Notes under the pieces: generated by a model
The model's database searches: none
Told to the model about the DNA's origin: nothing
Seen by the model: only the letters and a program-made list of their open reading frames with translations
Part shown: one piece after another, positions 1 to 11,547 of the stretch
Layout: each line of letters begins with the position of its first letter
How positions within the stretch are numbered: the first letter of the stretch is position 1
Assembly (NCBI RefSeq): GCF_037893015.1
Contig: NC_133661.1
Span: 223,475,489-223,539,488 of the forward strand
Direction of reading: 5' to 3'
Source: Macrotis lagotis
Taxonomy: Eukaryota; Chordata; Mammalia; Peramelemorphia; Peramelidae
DNA length: 64,000 nt
Made by a program: the position numbers and the translations under genes

Positions 1-269
1 TTTGTTTGACTTCTGGCTACCAAAAAATGAGTTTTCAGATTTAAGATAAGTAGCATTGTAGAAAGATAACTTTGATTTGCTGAGGATACCTGATGATAAA
101 AATCTTATTACATACAAGATGGAAAATTTTTTTTAATAGCTGCCTTAAAGAGACTAGCCCTATGTTTGGGGTAGTGATGGTTGGAGTACTAATTTCATAA
201 AATGTCTTCAGTCATGTGTGAGCATTATAGGGCTTTTCTTTCTGGTAGACAAGTACTTTTATTTATACA

Positions 270-766
270 TATCTTTTTTCTAATTTCATGTACAGATAGT
301 TTTCAGCATAGATTATTTGTAAAATTTTTGAGTTCCACAATTTTTTTTTTAGGTTTTTGCAAATGGGGTTAAGTGACTTGCCTAAGGCTACACAGCTAGG
401 TAATTATTAAGTGTCTGAGGCTGGATTTCAACCCAGGTACTCCTGACTCCAGGGCCAGTGCTTTATCCGCTTGTGCCACCTAGCTGCCCCTGAGTTCTAC
501 ATTTTTCTGCCTCCCTACATTCCCTTCCCCATGACAGTGAGTAATTGATATAGGTTTTATGTGTGCAATCATGTTTAAGATATTTCCATATTGATCATAT
601 TGTGAAAGAAGAATCAGAGATAAAAAGGAAAAACCATGACATTTTAAAAAGTGAAAAGGATATGCTTTGGTGTACATTCAGAATTCCTTGCTTTTCCTCT
701 GGATGTGGATGGTATTTTTCATCACACGTTGTAGAATTGTCTTTTAGGCAAGTATTTTTTAATAGT
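270..766 (-). mobile_element. L1 3'-end fragment, interrupted by a SINE
   Basis: Reverse complement of the marsupial L1 3' region (ccatgacagtgagtaat, aaaaccatga, tggatggtattttt). It closely resembles the copy at 40280-40785. It is split by the SINE at 340-490. Confidence 0.7.
340..490 (-). mobile_element. WSINE1-type SINE
   Basis: Full-length minus copy with a T-run start and ctagctgcccc end, inserted in the L1 relic. Target duplication tgagttccaca/tgagttctaca at 329-339 and 491-501. Confidence 0.9.
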
Positions 767-917
767 ATAAGGAGACAACTAAGTGACACAGTGGATAGAG
801 CACAGGCCCTGGAGACAGGAGGACCTCAGTTCAAATCACTTGATAATAATTACCTAGCTGTGTGATTTTAGGCAAGTCACTTAACCCCATTGCCTTGCAA
901 AAACAAAACAAAAAGTT
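767..917 (+). mobile_element. WSINE1-type SINE (diverged)
   Basis: Plus copy with the cagtggatagagcac head and ccattgccttgcaaaaac tail; the first bases have decayed. Confidence 0.85.
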
Positions 918-1689
918 TAACAATCTGAGCTCATAAGGAAACTGATAATCTAATTAGAGATAAGTTATACATGTATAACCTAATGGCACTATATGTTCAA
1001 GAACATACAAATAGAAAAAAATGCTATGAGAATTCAGGGAGTGTCCTAATTGCCGCCCAGAAAATAATTCTTTGATTTTAAACAAGGAGAGTCACACCCC
1101 TTATTGCCATTTATAAACCATGACCAAGTCATTTGTGACTATACCACAGGTCCATTAAATGGAATGGGTAAATACCTAATGTGTTTTAAATATGTGAAAT
1201 GTTTTTAAAGACTCTTGGCAGCTGCAATCACATAAAATAGCTTCAACATGTCCAAATCCTGTCTCTTTTAATAATTAGATTTTTCTGATTCAAAAGACTT
1301 TACCACATAGACCTGAATTCTGAATTTAGAGGTTTAATTGCTGAACTTGAATAGTTTAAAACATTTTCTTTTCAAGGAGCCATCGAAGAATTATATCACC
1401 CAATGAAATAGTTCGTTCAGTTCTCATTTTAAAGTGTCTTAATATAGTATATATTATAGTTATAATATATATTAAAGTTCTAACTAGATTCCTTCTTATA
1501 CCCCCTTATATTTACTCTCAAGCACTAAAATAAGATGTTTGGAAACTCCGCTGTTTATGTTTTCCATTAATCCTAGCAGCTACATGTCTTGTCCTTCATA
1601 ATTTGCCTTGACTACACTCCTATCTATGCCAAATAAATGTAAAATTGGGGAAATATTCTATTCAAAAAGATTTCTGGCTCTGCAAGCTA

Positions 1690-1800
1690 CAGGCTTGAGA
1701 AAACTGTTAGACAAGTAGAGTTAACTTCTCTAAACTCAGTTTCCTCATTGGTAAAAAGGTTGGATTAAATCTCCAAGACTCCTTCTGGGTCTTCTAAAAA
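1690..1800 (+). repeat. MIR-like relic
   Basis: Contains the MIR core phrase aactcagtttcctcattggtaaaa and the following gga-ttaaat segment. Confidence 0.5.
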
Positions 1801-1860
1801 TCTGCAATTGGTTTATTTTTACATCAAGATCAAGTAATCAGTTCTTCAATTTGTGCATTT

Positions 1861-2012
1861 TTTTTTTTAGGTTTTTGCAAGGCAAATGTAGTTAAGTGGC
1901 TTGCCCAAGGCCACACAGCTAGTTAATTATTAAGTGTCTGAGGCCACATTTGAACTCAGGTCCTCCTGACTCCAGGGTTGGTGCTCTATCCACTGTGCCA
2001 CCTAGCCACCCC
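1861..2012 (-). mobile_element. WSINE1-type SINE
   Basis: Minus copy with a perfect 14-bp target duplication, caatttgtgcattt, at 1847-1860 and 2013-2026, so a fairly young insertion. Confidence 0.92.
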
Positions 2013-3297
2013 CAATTTGTGCATTTTTTAAGATATCATTCAACAAATTTTAATTCTAGATCATGGTTCTGAAAATTTTTAATTATTTTCATATACTTAC
2101 TGCTTTAAAAACAAAACAACAGGCGATCTAATTGAGTATTCCTTGTCTTTCAAAAATCTTGTACAAAAAAAACTTGTACAAAAACCTTGTTTTCCTTGTA
2201 ATTTGCTTCATCTTATCACTAAACAACTTATTTGCCCATTCTAAGGGACTGTAGCTGCTTTGAAAATCAATTTAAAAATTAAGTAGTGTAAACTGACCTA
2301 CCTACATTCACTTATCTTACAGAGGTTATATTTATATTAATTTCAGTAGACATTGTCAAACCCAGTTCCAATCAATATCAAAGATAAAGTATCATGAATT
2401 GTGTTATCCTGATTCTTTTAGATCTTAGCCTTGAGAAATTCCCATTATTAATGTTCAAAATAACTACTATTCATTGTACACCCTGGGTTTATTTTGTTTT
2501 GAGTTTAGAGTTTGGGAGCCATTTAAATGCTTAGAACTTTGTCTATGCATCAAGTCTGCCAAACTAAAATATGAGATCAGAGAGAATAGATTAACTAATG
2601 GAGTCTAAAATGGTGATGAGGGAGCTTAAAATACTCATTTCAAACTAGAAGCATGCTTTCTCCTAGCTTCTCTGTAGTGTTCCACTTTCTAGCAAATCTT
2701 TGGCTTTGGAGAGTACTTCTATTTAAAACTATGATCCCAAAGGGTTTTGTTGCTGCCTCAATGTAACCCTCTACTTTTACTAAGGATTTAAATAGAAACT
2801 TGCAGACCATCATTTATTGTTTCCTGGCCCATATCTTAAAATAGAGGCATTTTTGACCTCTAACTGCTAGGATAATGTCTCAAAGAAATTACCTTACCAA
2901 TTGTGTACACTGTATAAATCCTTCATTATTAAGAATGGGGCAAACTGATCTTTGATATTTCAGATGTGACCTCATCAATATGAATACTTTCAGATCACAA
3001 CTTATCTATGCTATCCTGAATAATTTTTCCTCATTGTCCTATAAATCCTTCATATGAGGGCCACCCATATGGCATCACCATAGTTTTCCTGACATTATAT
3101 GAACACTAAAGTAGCATATGGGCTGTCCATTAGTTTCTCTCATTCCCTGTGTCCAGCTCATTTTTTTTTCTGGTTATACATTTCTCTATTGATATGCTTT
3201 ATGCCTTTTACATAATTCTTTGTAATGTGTTATAACATTCATTACTACTCTACTCCTCTATTATCTGGATGACTTGGAAATTTAATTGTTTTTTCTT

Positions 3298-3440
3298 TAA
3301 GGTTTTTGCAAGGCAAATAGGGTTAAATGGCTTGCCCAAGGCCACACAACTAGGTAATAATATATTAAGTGTCTGAGGTCTGATTTGAACTCCTGACTCC
3401 AGGGCCAGTACTCTATCCATTGCGCCACCCAGCTGCCCCT
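3298..3440 (-). mobile_element. WSINE1-type SINE
   Basis: Minus copy ending cacccagctgcccc. It lies ~25 bp from an opposite copy at 3464-3620, forming a close inverted pair. Confidence 0.88.
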
Positions 3441-3463
3441 AAAATTCTTTAAAGAATTAAATT

Positions 3464-3620
3464 TCCGGGGATGGCTACACGATGAATAGAGCACGCAATC
3501 TGGAGTCAGGAGGACCCGAATTCAAATGTGATCTCAGACACTTAATAATTGCCTAGTTGTGTGGCCTCGGACAAGTCACTTAACCCCATTGCCTTAAATA
3601 AAATTTAAAAAAAAAAAAAG
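3464..3620 (+). mobile_element. WSINE1-type SINE
   Basis: Plus copy with a mutated head (ggggatggctacacgatgaatag), an intact body and a poly(A) tail. Confidence 0.87.
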
Positions 3621-4299
3621 AATTTTTAATTTATAACTAATTTATTAAAATGGGCTATTTCCCTCTCCTGTTCAACTCTGAGCCCCACACTTGTCCATGT
3701 GCTGTTTCTTCAAGATGTATGTATCAGTGAGGCAGCTCTATAGGTTATCCAATCAACTGTTATGCCATATTTTGGACAATAATCATTCTTCGTCCATTTG
3801 ATTTACTACTGTATGGATAGTTAGGTCAAACTCTTAAATAATTATGAAACTTCATTCAGGAAGTCTTCAGTGTTTTGGGGATTTGATATAATCAAAATAA
3901 TGTTGTCCAGAAATAAGATAGGCGCATTTGGAGGATCTCACTATCTGTGAAGTTTCTCTAGGGAGCCCATTTGTACTCTGCTAGAGATCTTCAAATCTTT
4001 GACAAGCATAAAATTATATTTTTCTCTTGAAAGTAAAATTGGAGTCTTCAACAGTTATCCATCTTGCTATCTTTCTTAAATAAGTTTTGTATGATTTTAA
4101 CATAAGCATGGGAGAAACTTTTTTGAAAAGAGGCAGTGATAAACTACCAAATCAAACATTTTTCTAGTCAATAAACATTGGATTTATGTGTTCTCCATAT
4201 CTTTCAGGCAGTTTTGTGACTAATAAACATTTTCATAGTGGCCACTGTGTTAATAAGCATTTAACAAGCATATAATTTGAATCACAGGTTATCCCCTTT

Positions 4300-4430
4300 A
4301 TAGTTGAGGAAACTGAGGCAAAAGTTAAGTGATCTGCCCACACACACTGTTAGTTTTAGACTGGATGTGTATTCAGGTCTTCTTGCCTCCAGGCCCAGTA
4401 CTCTATCCACTGGACTACTTAGCTGTCTTC
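4300..4430 (-). mobile_element. Old CORE-SINE relic
   Basis: Contains gaggaaactgaggca and ctctatccactggactacttagctg, an older diverged MIR/Mar1-type SINE. Confidence 0.6.
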
Positions 4431-5188
4431 ATATATGAAATCCTCTAATCTTTTTCATTCTTAAATATTCTCAGGCTGACTTTTGTTGTATCTTTCACTA
4501 AGCTTTCTTTAAACTTGTTTTTCCTTCTTTTGCATCTTACTTTTTCAAGAAGTGATACTGTAAACCACCTTCCTTTCTCCACAAGATTTTACAGATGAAT
4601 TTATGTTCTATATCTATAGTAATGTTGCCTTGACCTCTCATATCTTTCTGCTTAGTAAGTGAACTAAATGTTTACAACATGACTTTGTTTTCCTAGGTTC
4701 TTTTGGTCCTCCATTTGGCAATTGGTTTTTATTGGTTAAATTTCTTTAGTAAATAGTGAATTATCGTCATTTGTGTTGATATTTCTTCTTTGGCCTATTT
4801 CCATTATTTTTCTGGGGGTGGGGTGGGGTGGGGACGGACATCCATGGCTTAGGTCAGAGTTATTTCAACCTACACATTATATATTCTCATTTTATCTTTC
4901 TCACTTGATACTGATTTTGAGCTTTGATTTAAAAAGTTAGTGGTATAACTAATGCAGAAAATGTCTCCCAAATCATTAACTACTTATTTCCTGAGATAAA
5001 ATGGAACTAATTTCAATTTTTTTGTGGTGATGCTTGGTGTTTGCCATATCTAGTATTTCCCAACTCTTCTAGAAGAAAGTATTCATTATACATATAGAGG
5101 CATATCTTTTTTAAACTACAAAAACCTCTGCCCTCTACTGCTCTTAGCTGTATAATTTAAAAAAAAATTACATTTCACATCAATTTTA

Positions 5189-5341
5189 GGTTTTGTTTTT
5201 TTTCAAGGCAAATGGGGTTAGGTGGCTTGCCCAAAGCCACACACAGCTAGGTAATTATTAAATGTCTGAAACCGGATTTGAACCCAGGTACTCCTGACTC
5301 CAGGGCCGGTGCTTTATCCACTGCGCCACCTAGCCACCCCC
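5189..5341 (-). mobile_element. WSINE1-type SINE
   Basis: Minus copy flanked by ttcacatcaatttta / ttcacatccatttta (15 bp, one mismatch). Confidence 0.9.
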
Positions 5342-5374
5342 TTCACATCCATTTTAAGATTTACAAAGTGCTTT

Positions 5375-5514
5375 TTTTTGCAAGGCAAATGGGGTTAAGT
5401 GACTTGCCCAAGGCCACACAGCTAGGTATTTATTAAGATCTGAGGCCAGATTTGAACTCAGGTACTCCTGACTCCAGGGTCAGTGCTCTATCCACTGTGC
5501 CACCTAGCCACCCC
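5375..5514 (-). mobile_element. WSINE1-type SINE
   Basis: Second minus copy only ~35 bp beyond the previous one, flanked by caaagtgcttt / caaagtacttt. Confidence 0.9.
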
Positions 5515-5861
5515 CAAAGTACTTTCTTTACAGAGCTTTCAGATAGGATATTCATATTTACAGATAAGGAAGCTGAGTATTGTAGTAATAGTTACAGGCT
5601 TATGATCACACAGGTTAGGAAGTTGCATATATAGGATTCACTGAAATCCTAACTAATCTAGTCCTCTGGGGATGGTTAGCCACCTCTTCTGGTGGAAAGG
5701 CTGATTTTCCCTTTAAAATAAGGTCATAGATGGTTTAATTGGTTTTATTTCCATTTTAATTTTTTAGTATCTTATAAGATTGACTTACACTTTAAAAATC
5801 ATTGTGGCTACTTAAAACATACAGGCATAACTGACAATTTAAGAAACTGCAATCTCTAGTA

Positions 5862-6075
5862 CCTGCTATGTGCCAGACACTTGTATATAGAATATATATC
5901 TATATGCCTTATGTTACCTTATTTGATCCTTACAAGCAGCCTGAGAGATATGTGCTATATTATCTTCATTTTACAAATGAGAAAATTCAAGCCCAAGATC
6001 AAATCCCTATTAAAGTCTGGTGCAATATTTGAACTCAGGCTTACACCGTGCCCAATGTAAATCTATCACATCAGC
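5862..6075 (-). repeat. MIR relic
   Basis: Contains gtacctgctatgtgccagacac, then ttacaaatgagaaaattcaagc, a MIR in reverse orientation. Confidence 0.6.
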
Positions 6076-7284
6076 CTTCCTGCACCAATTTTCTCTTTTC
6101 GAATTACTATTAGATAGTTCCATAAGCTAACCTTTATCCATACTTAGGTATAGATAATATACCTAATAAAAATAATCATTACTAAATTATGGTTGCAAGG
6201 GAATTACAAGCCTTGTTTTTAAAATATATAAGGTTTTTCTGCAGAGTAAAAAAGAAGCCCTTATCAATTAAGTGTTTCACACTTAGAACATTTTGTGAAT
6301 ACTAAGAAAAGGTCTGGGAAGCTCTCAGTCTTATTGGCTGATGCTGGTCAGAAGCTGTCTGTGAATGAATAGTAAACTTGCTGAGTATTACTGGTATTCT
6401 TGCATTTCAATCTCTTAGGAAGCAAAGTAATAAAGCAAAAAGAACAAAGGACAAAGTGTCCAAAGTTCCAAGTTTTTATTCTGGCGCTATCATTTATTTT
6501 TGATAATATATGATAATATAATATATTTAAAATATATGCTTTTTTTCCCCTATAAGAAAATTTTGGAAACAAATCTTTCCTTAATAGTTTGCATAAAACC
6601 AGTGACTTATTTTGTCCCGAGAGTAATGCAACATGCATAATCTTAAAGTAAGGTAAATGTCTTACCTCTGGCGTCTTTTGGATACCAGGTACAACAAAGG
6701 CAATTATATTATGAAGGAATCCTTTTTCAGGCAAACACTGAGCTGAAAGTTTCTTATATATGCATTCTTATCATTAGATCCAAAGTTTTTATCTTTTGAT
6801 TGTAGTCATTTCTAATCATAAAGTAGGTAACAGAGTTCAAAGATGCTTTTTCTTTTAATAAGTTTCAAAAGGTAGACAAAAACAGCTTTTGTATTTTTTC
6901 TCTGGGCTGAATCATTTCCATCTGGCATTAAATATATCTGATACTTTTTTTTAAATATGAAAGCATTCATGAAAATCTTCACTTTGGTAAGGAAGTACTA
7001 AGACAAGTTGGGGAAAAGTAGCAGTTTTATGTTGGCTATAGTTTAATAGCCTTCAGAAGACACCTAACACTGCTATTGCTTCCCTGCATTTTACGGGTTG
7101 TGGCCAACTTCTCTGTGTTCCAGATGGACAAGGTTACTAGTGGAATTGCTGGCAACACTTCAAGACATTTTGCAAGTCAGATATGCCACAAAAGGGCAAA
7201 GGGTTGAGAAACAGGAGAATGGAGAAATGTCCACAAGAAATTAAAAAGAAAAATTTTAACAGAGGCATTCCTATTTTTTTAAAG

Positions 7285-7440
7285 CTCAACTCAAATACTA
7301 CCATGTGCATGAAACCTTCTGTGATCTGATACCATAGGTTAAAATTTCCTCAACTCCCACCTCTCATTGCAGGGTCCTACACCCCACAATCTGTTTGTAC
7401 CTTGCCTCTCTTCTAGTCTGTAAGCTCCATATAGGCATTG
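7285..7440 (+). repeat. L2 3'-end relic
   Basis: L2-like phrases: gctcaactcaaatactacc, tgaaaccttctgtgatc and ctgtaagctccatat. Confidence 0.6.
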
Positions 7441-7868
7441 ATAAGAAAAAAATAAGTAAAGTTCTCACATTCTGCTCTATGAACGAAATGGAGTTGAGTC
7501 CATTTCCTTATCTATGCTTAAATGACATTAAATGCTCTATAACTTTTCCACCTATCTCCCAGATAACCTGTTAATATCCCCCCCCCAAAATAAAAAGCTT
7601 GACAATTTGGGGTTAAAGATATTTATAACTGACACAAAAGCAGAATTTTGGATTATTCTCATTAATTCACAACAAAGTATAAAAGAAAACAGACAAGTAT
7701 GCATTCTGTACACATTCCAAATACTAACAAAGTCTCATAAGTTTAAGCTTTTAAAGAAAATATGGGTTTTTTTCTATTTTGCGCATGTTTTTGAACTCTA
7801 ACTTAAAAAAAAATGAAGATATGTGTCTCTAGTGCATTCCTCACACAGATGTCAAAATAACCTTTCTG

Positions 7869-7956
7869 GGGTGGCTAGGTGGATATAATTACCTAGCTGT
7901 GTGACCTTGGGCAAGCCTATTAACCCCATTGCCTTGCAAAATAAAAAAATAAAAAC
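7869..7956 (+). mobile_element. WSINE1-type SINE with internal deletion
   Basis: 88-bp copy in which the head (ggggtggctaggtgg) joins directly to the tail (ataattacctagctgtgtg), skipping ~60 bp of middle. Perfect target duplication aacctttctg at 7859-7868 and 7957-7966. Confidence 0.88.
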
Positions 7957-7966
7957 AACCTTTCTG

Positions 7967-8415
7967 AAATATGTCTGATCATGTCACCTCCTGCTCAGAA
8001 ATCTTAAGTGGTTACCTTTTGTCTTTGAGCAAAAACAAACTCTGTGGCTTGACATTTAAAGTCCCTCCCAATGTGCTGCAGATTTATTTCACATTAATCA
8101 CATTACATTTTCAGCCAAATCAGACAGTTTGCTCTTTCCCCAAACTTGGCAGCCTCTTCTTGTTCCTGGGGGCCTTTCCACAGATTGTCTCTTATGAATA
8201 GGTTCTGTGGTTGCCATTAAGGGTCAGCTCAAATGCCAACTTAAATACAACTTTTCCAGATTCTCTAATCTTAAACTGTCTTTCCGTATCTAATTTTATT
8301 ATATTCCCCTGGAATATATGCTTTCTAATGGCAGGGGCCTTTTTCTATTTCTGTCTTTATATAATTCAGTACAAATGCCTTACACAATAAATATTAATAA
8401 ATATTTGGCTAATTG
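7967..8415 (+). repeat. L2 relic
   Basis: Contains L2-type sequence from gatcatgtcacctcctgctc to cagctcaaatgccaac and the terminal aataaatatttggctaattgaattg. Confidence 0.6.
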
Positions 8416-8510
8416 AATTGTCCTCAAAGGATGAAAATTGTTTGAACTTAATTTGGGATTATGGTTCACATTTTTCCAGAACAATTTTCTTCCTATATCC
8501 TCATTTTTTG

Positions 8511-8672
8511 TTTTTTTTTTTTTAGGTTTTTTCAAGGCCAATGGGGTTAAGTGGCTTGCCCAAGGTCACACAGCTAGGTAATTATTAAGTGTCTGAGGCC
8601 GCATTTGAACTCAGGTACTCCTGACTCCAGGGCCGGTGCTCTATCCACTGCGCCACCTAGCCGCCCCTTTCA
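8511..8672 (-). mobile_element. WSINE1-type SINE
   Basis: Minus copy with intact body, flanked by tcattttttg at 8501-8510 and 8673-8682. Confidence 0.9.
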
Positions 8673-9736
8673 TCATTTTTTGAAAGACAAAAATTGTATT
8701 GCTAGCCTAAAATTTTTCCTGTATCCTATTCCCTAATCCCTCTTAGACAACCATTTCATAATCAAGAATATTTTTCCAAAGAGAAAAAAATTAGCAAAAC
8801 TAATCAAAACATCAAAGAAAAAATCTGACTATATGAAATGTCCCACAAACAGGGATCTCCACACACCCCCACCCCTGCTACCACCACCCTCCAGGAGAGA
8901 TTATCCTTTCATATCTCCTTTGAGTACAACACATATATTACCTTTAATTAGATGCAGCCTTTAAACATGCATTAAACAAAGTCAGAACATTGAAATTTGC
9001 TGAAATAAATTTGTACATTCAACTTTAAATATAAAGAAATGACATTTTAATTCAAGAATATGCATTCTCCTATTAAAAGATTCCTTGCAACAAAGAATGT
9101 TTCATTATGTTTTGACATAATTAGGTTGCCTTTCCATTCTTTTAAAGTAGGTCTAACCACAATTTCTAAAAAAAATTATTCTGAATCATTTAAAAAGGAT
9201 TTTTTATCACTGATATTATTATTTTGATTATTATGTAAGAGCACTTGACAGCAGGTAAAAGTGCCAAGACAAACAAACCTGAAGGGCTGAAGAAAGTTTT
9301 TCTATTCTGTAAGTATAGATTTCAGAACATGTTAACACCCCTTGCTACTCATATTTCCTAATTAGAAAAACAACAAGTATAGTTTAAATTTTCTGGTTGC
9401 ACTCCCACGTATACTGACCAATGATATTTCAATTCTCAATCTATATACTGGAGGAAAAGCATTCTTAATAGATAAATGAATTGTTTTAAGACAAAAAGAC
9501 ACACATCGAGGTCTTGACCAAGACAATGGCCTATTTCCTGGCATGTAAAATAAGGACTGGTGGTCATCTTGTGTAATCATTTAGTTTTCTTTAAATTTCA
9601 TTTAAAAACTTCATATTGTGTGCTTTGCATTAATTTGTAGGACTGCCTTAAATAAACCTAATGGAAAAATGCTCTTTGCCATCAAACTTGACAAACAAGT
9701 TTTTTATTCCACAAAGTCTTTTGAAGATGCTATTTT

Positions 9737-9900
9737 TCCTTTTCTTTCTTGATTTTTCAAGGCAGTGGGGTTAAGTGGCTTGCCCAAGGCCACACGGCTA
9801 GGTAATTATTAAGCAACTGAGGCCAGATTTGAACTCAGGTACTCCTGACTCCAGGGCCAGTGTTCTATCCACTGTGCCACCTAGCCACCCCCCCAAGAAA
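9737..9900 (-). mobile_element. WSINE1-type SINE
   Basis: Minus copy flanked by atgctatttt at 9727-9736 and 9901-9910. Confidence 0.88.
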
Positions 9901-9998
9901 ATGCTATTTTCAATCCCCAATATTAAATTATTGATTATGATCAAAATCTGGAACTGACAACTTGAAAAGGTATATGTTTATTTCTTAGTTGTGTTTAA

Positions 9999-10030
9999 AA
10001 CACACACACACACACACACACATACACACA
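9999..10030 (+). repeat. (CA)n microsatellite
   Basis: About 15 dinucleotide units with one AT interruption. Confidence 0.9.
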
Positions 10031-10161
10031 ATGAAAACAATCCACCCCCTATATATATTCCAAAAGCTTGATTTTTTTTTTATAAAATTTCAATACAGAA
10101 ATATCGTCCATAAGGTTTTTACAATATAGTACTGGCTTGATCTTCCTTACAAATGAAATCT

Positions 10162-10331
10162 TTTATTATTATTATTTATTTTTTTATTTTTTTGCAAGGC
10201 AAATGGGGTTAAGTGGCTCGCCCAAGGCCACACAGCTACGTAATTATTGAGTATCTGACACACTGGATTTGAAGCCAGGTACTCCTGACTCCAGCGCCGG
10301 TGCTCTATCCACCTCGCCACCTAGCCGCCCC
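10162..10331 (-). mobile_element. WSINE1-type SINE, variant subfamily
   Basis: Minus copy carrying gagtatctgacacactgg and ggctcgccc in place of the usual sequence. These variants are shared only with the plus copy at 10886-11038. Confidence 0.9.
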
Positions 10332-10609
10332 TGGTCTCAGGTATTTCACAGCATTAGGGAAGCATTTGAAAAAATTTAACTTCTTTTAGAAAACAAATAT
10401 GAAAACCGTTAAGTTGCCACTTGAGATAATTTTATAGACCATGTGAGACATACTATGATTTTTTTTAATTTAAAATTTATATTAAAGCCCTTTTCAATAA
10501 CTGCAGGCAGATCATTTGACTCCTCACTTTTGCATCCTATGTTCTTGCTAAAATTTTTCTTCACTATAACAACATCTCTCTCTTCACCAGCTATTGGTCC
10601 CTGTGTTTA

Positions 10610-11220
10610 AAGGACTCTCCTTTATCAGCTCTCACTCTTGAATCTTTAGCTCACCTTTAAGATTAAGCTTAAGGGTCACCTCTTTCAAGAGGCCTTTGAT
10701 TATATCCCTAGTCTACTCTTTTCCCCTTTAAAATTATTTTGCACTTGTGGAGGCAATGTGGTGTTAAATGTTAAAGAGAAATAGTTCTGAAATCAGAAGA
10801 CCTGGGTTCAAATTCTGAAGGTATGACCAAGTAAACTACTTGGGCAAGATAGGCCTTAGATCTGTAAACTGAAGAAGATGGTTCAGGGGCAGCTAGGTGG
10901 CGTGGTGGATAGAGCACCGGCCCTGGAGTCAGGAGTACCTGGGTTCAAATCCAGTGTGTCAGATACTCAATAATTACCTAGCTGTGTGGCCTTGGGCGAG
11001 CCACTTAACCCCATTGCCTTGCAAAAACTTAAAAAAAGGAAGATGGTTCAGATGCCTCTTTAGTTCCTTCTAGTTTCCGATGCTATGGTTTCTTGTACTT
11101 CTGTATCTGTGTCCATATCATATCTCCTTGGTGGAGTATAAGCTCCTTGAGGGCAACAACTGGTTTTGTATCCTCTGTGACTAGCATCTAACAGGCACTT
11201 AATAAATACTTGCTGACCGA
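10610..11220 (+). repeat. L2 relic split by MIR and SINE
   Basis: Left part to about 10740 (caagaggcctttgatta). Right part about 11090-11220 (tataagctccttgagggcaa, acttaataaatacttgctga). The interruption is a MIR-like piece (10745-10870) carrying the SINE at 10886. Confidence 0.6.
10886..11038 (+). mobile_element. WSINE1-type SINE, variant subfamily
   Basis: Plus copy with the diagnostic ccagtgtgtcagatactcaa and gggcgagccactt. Perfect 12-bp target duplication gaagatggttca at 10874-10885 and 11039-11050. Confidence 0.93.
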
Positions 11221-11407
11221 ATAATTTTCTCACCCAAGAGAAATGCTTTTATTTTCAAACATTGGTCATATCTTTTTTGTTGACAATACACAGAAGAAAC
11301 ATTTTCCTTTGACAGAATCGCCAAGAAGGTAAAAACAGATGCATTTCCAAAATCAAGGACGAATTTTGCAAGATGTCAATTTATACACTAAATATTTATA
11401 TCAAGAT

Positions 11408-11547
11408 TTAGCCCAAGTCTTTTACTCCAAAACTACATTCAAGACTATCGTCAAAATGTAAGGGTTTTATCCGTTTTGCAGGTGGTCCAGCTGAGTAAGT
11501 TTTGCTATGACTGTTACTTTCTTCATCTTCAGCCTCATCTTCTTCAC
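11408..11547 (-). CDS. GON7: GON7 coding exon 2 (terminal)
   Basis: Completes codon 71 (Gly) and encodes residues 72-116, with stop TAA at 11410-11408. The acceptor AG is at 11549-11548 with an A/T-rich rather than strongly pyrimidine tract. The acidic stretch followed by PAKR is the family signature. The exon is too short and AT-rich to stand out as an open frame and was found by reading the minus strand. Confidence 0.9.

Larger units (their letters stand above)
1..11407. other. GON7 3' flank, no coding exon recognised
   Basis: Repeat-rich AT-rich DNA with an L1 end, about ten WSINE1-type SINEs, L2 and MIR relics, listed separately. The GON7 3' UTR must start at 11407 and run downward, but I cannot fix its end. 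In human the next gene this way is LYSET/TMEM251, convergent with GON7; I did not find its coding sequence here. Confidence 0.6.

Noticed and set aside
6348..6734. 128-aa minus-strand frame
   Set aside because: AT-rich, no recognisable domain, no splice or promoter context; most likely chance.
10886..10980. tRNA-like A/B boxes (gttcaaatc) in SINE heads as tRNA genes
   Set aside because: They are the Pol III promoters of tRNA-derived SINEs, with no cloverleaf and many copies.
1..11000. Possible LYSET/TMEM251 coding sequence, expected from human gene order
   Set aside because: No frame of the right length or membrane-protein character found on the plus strand.
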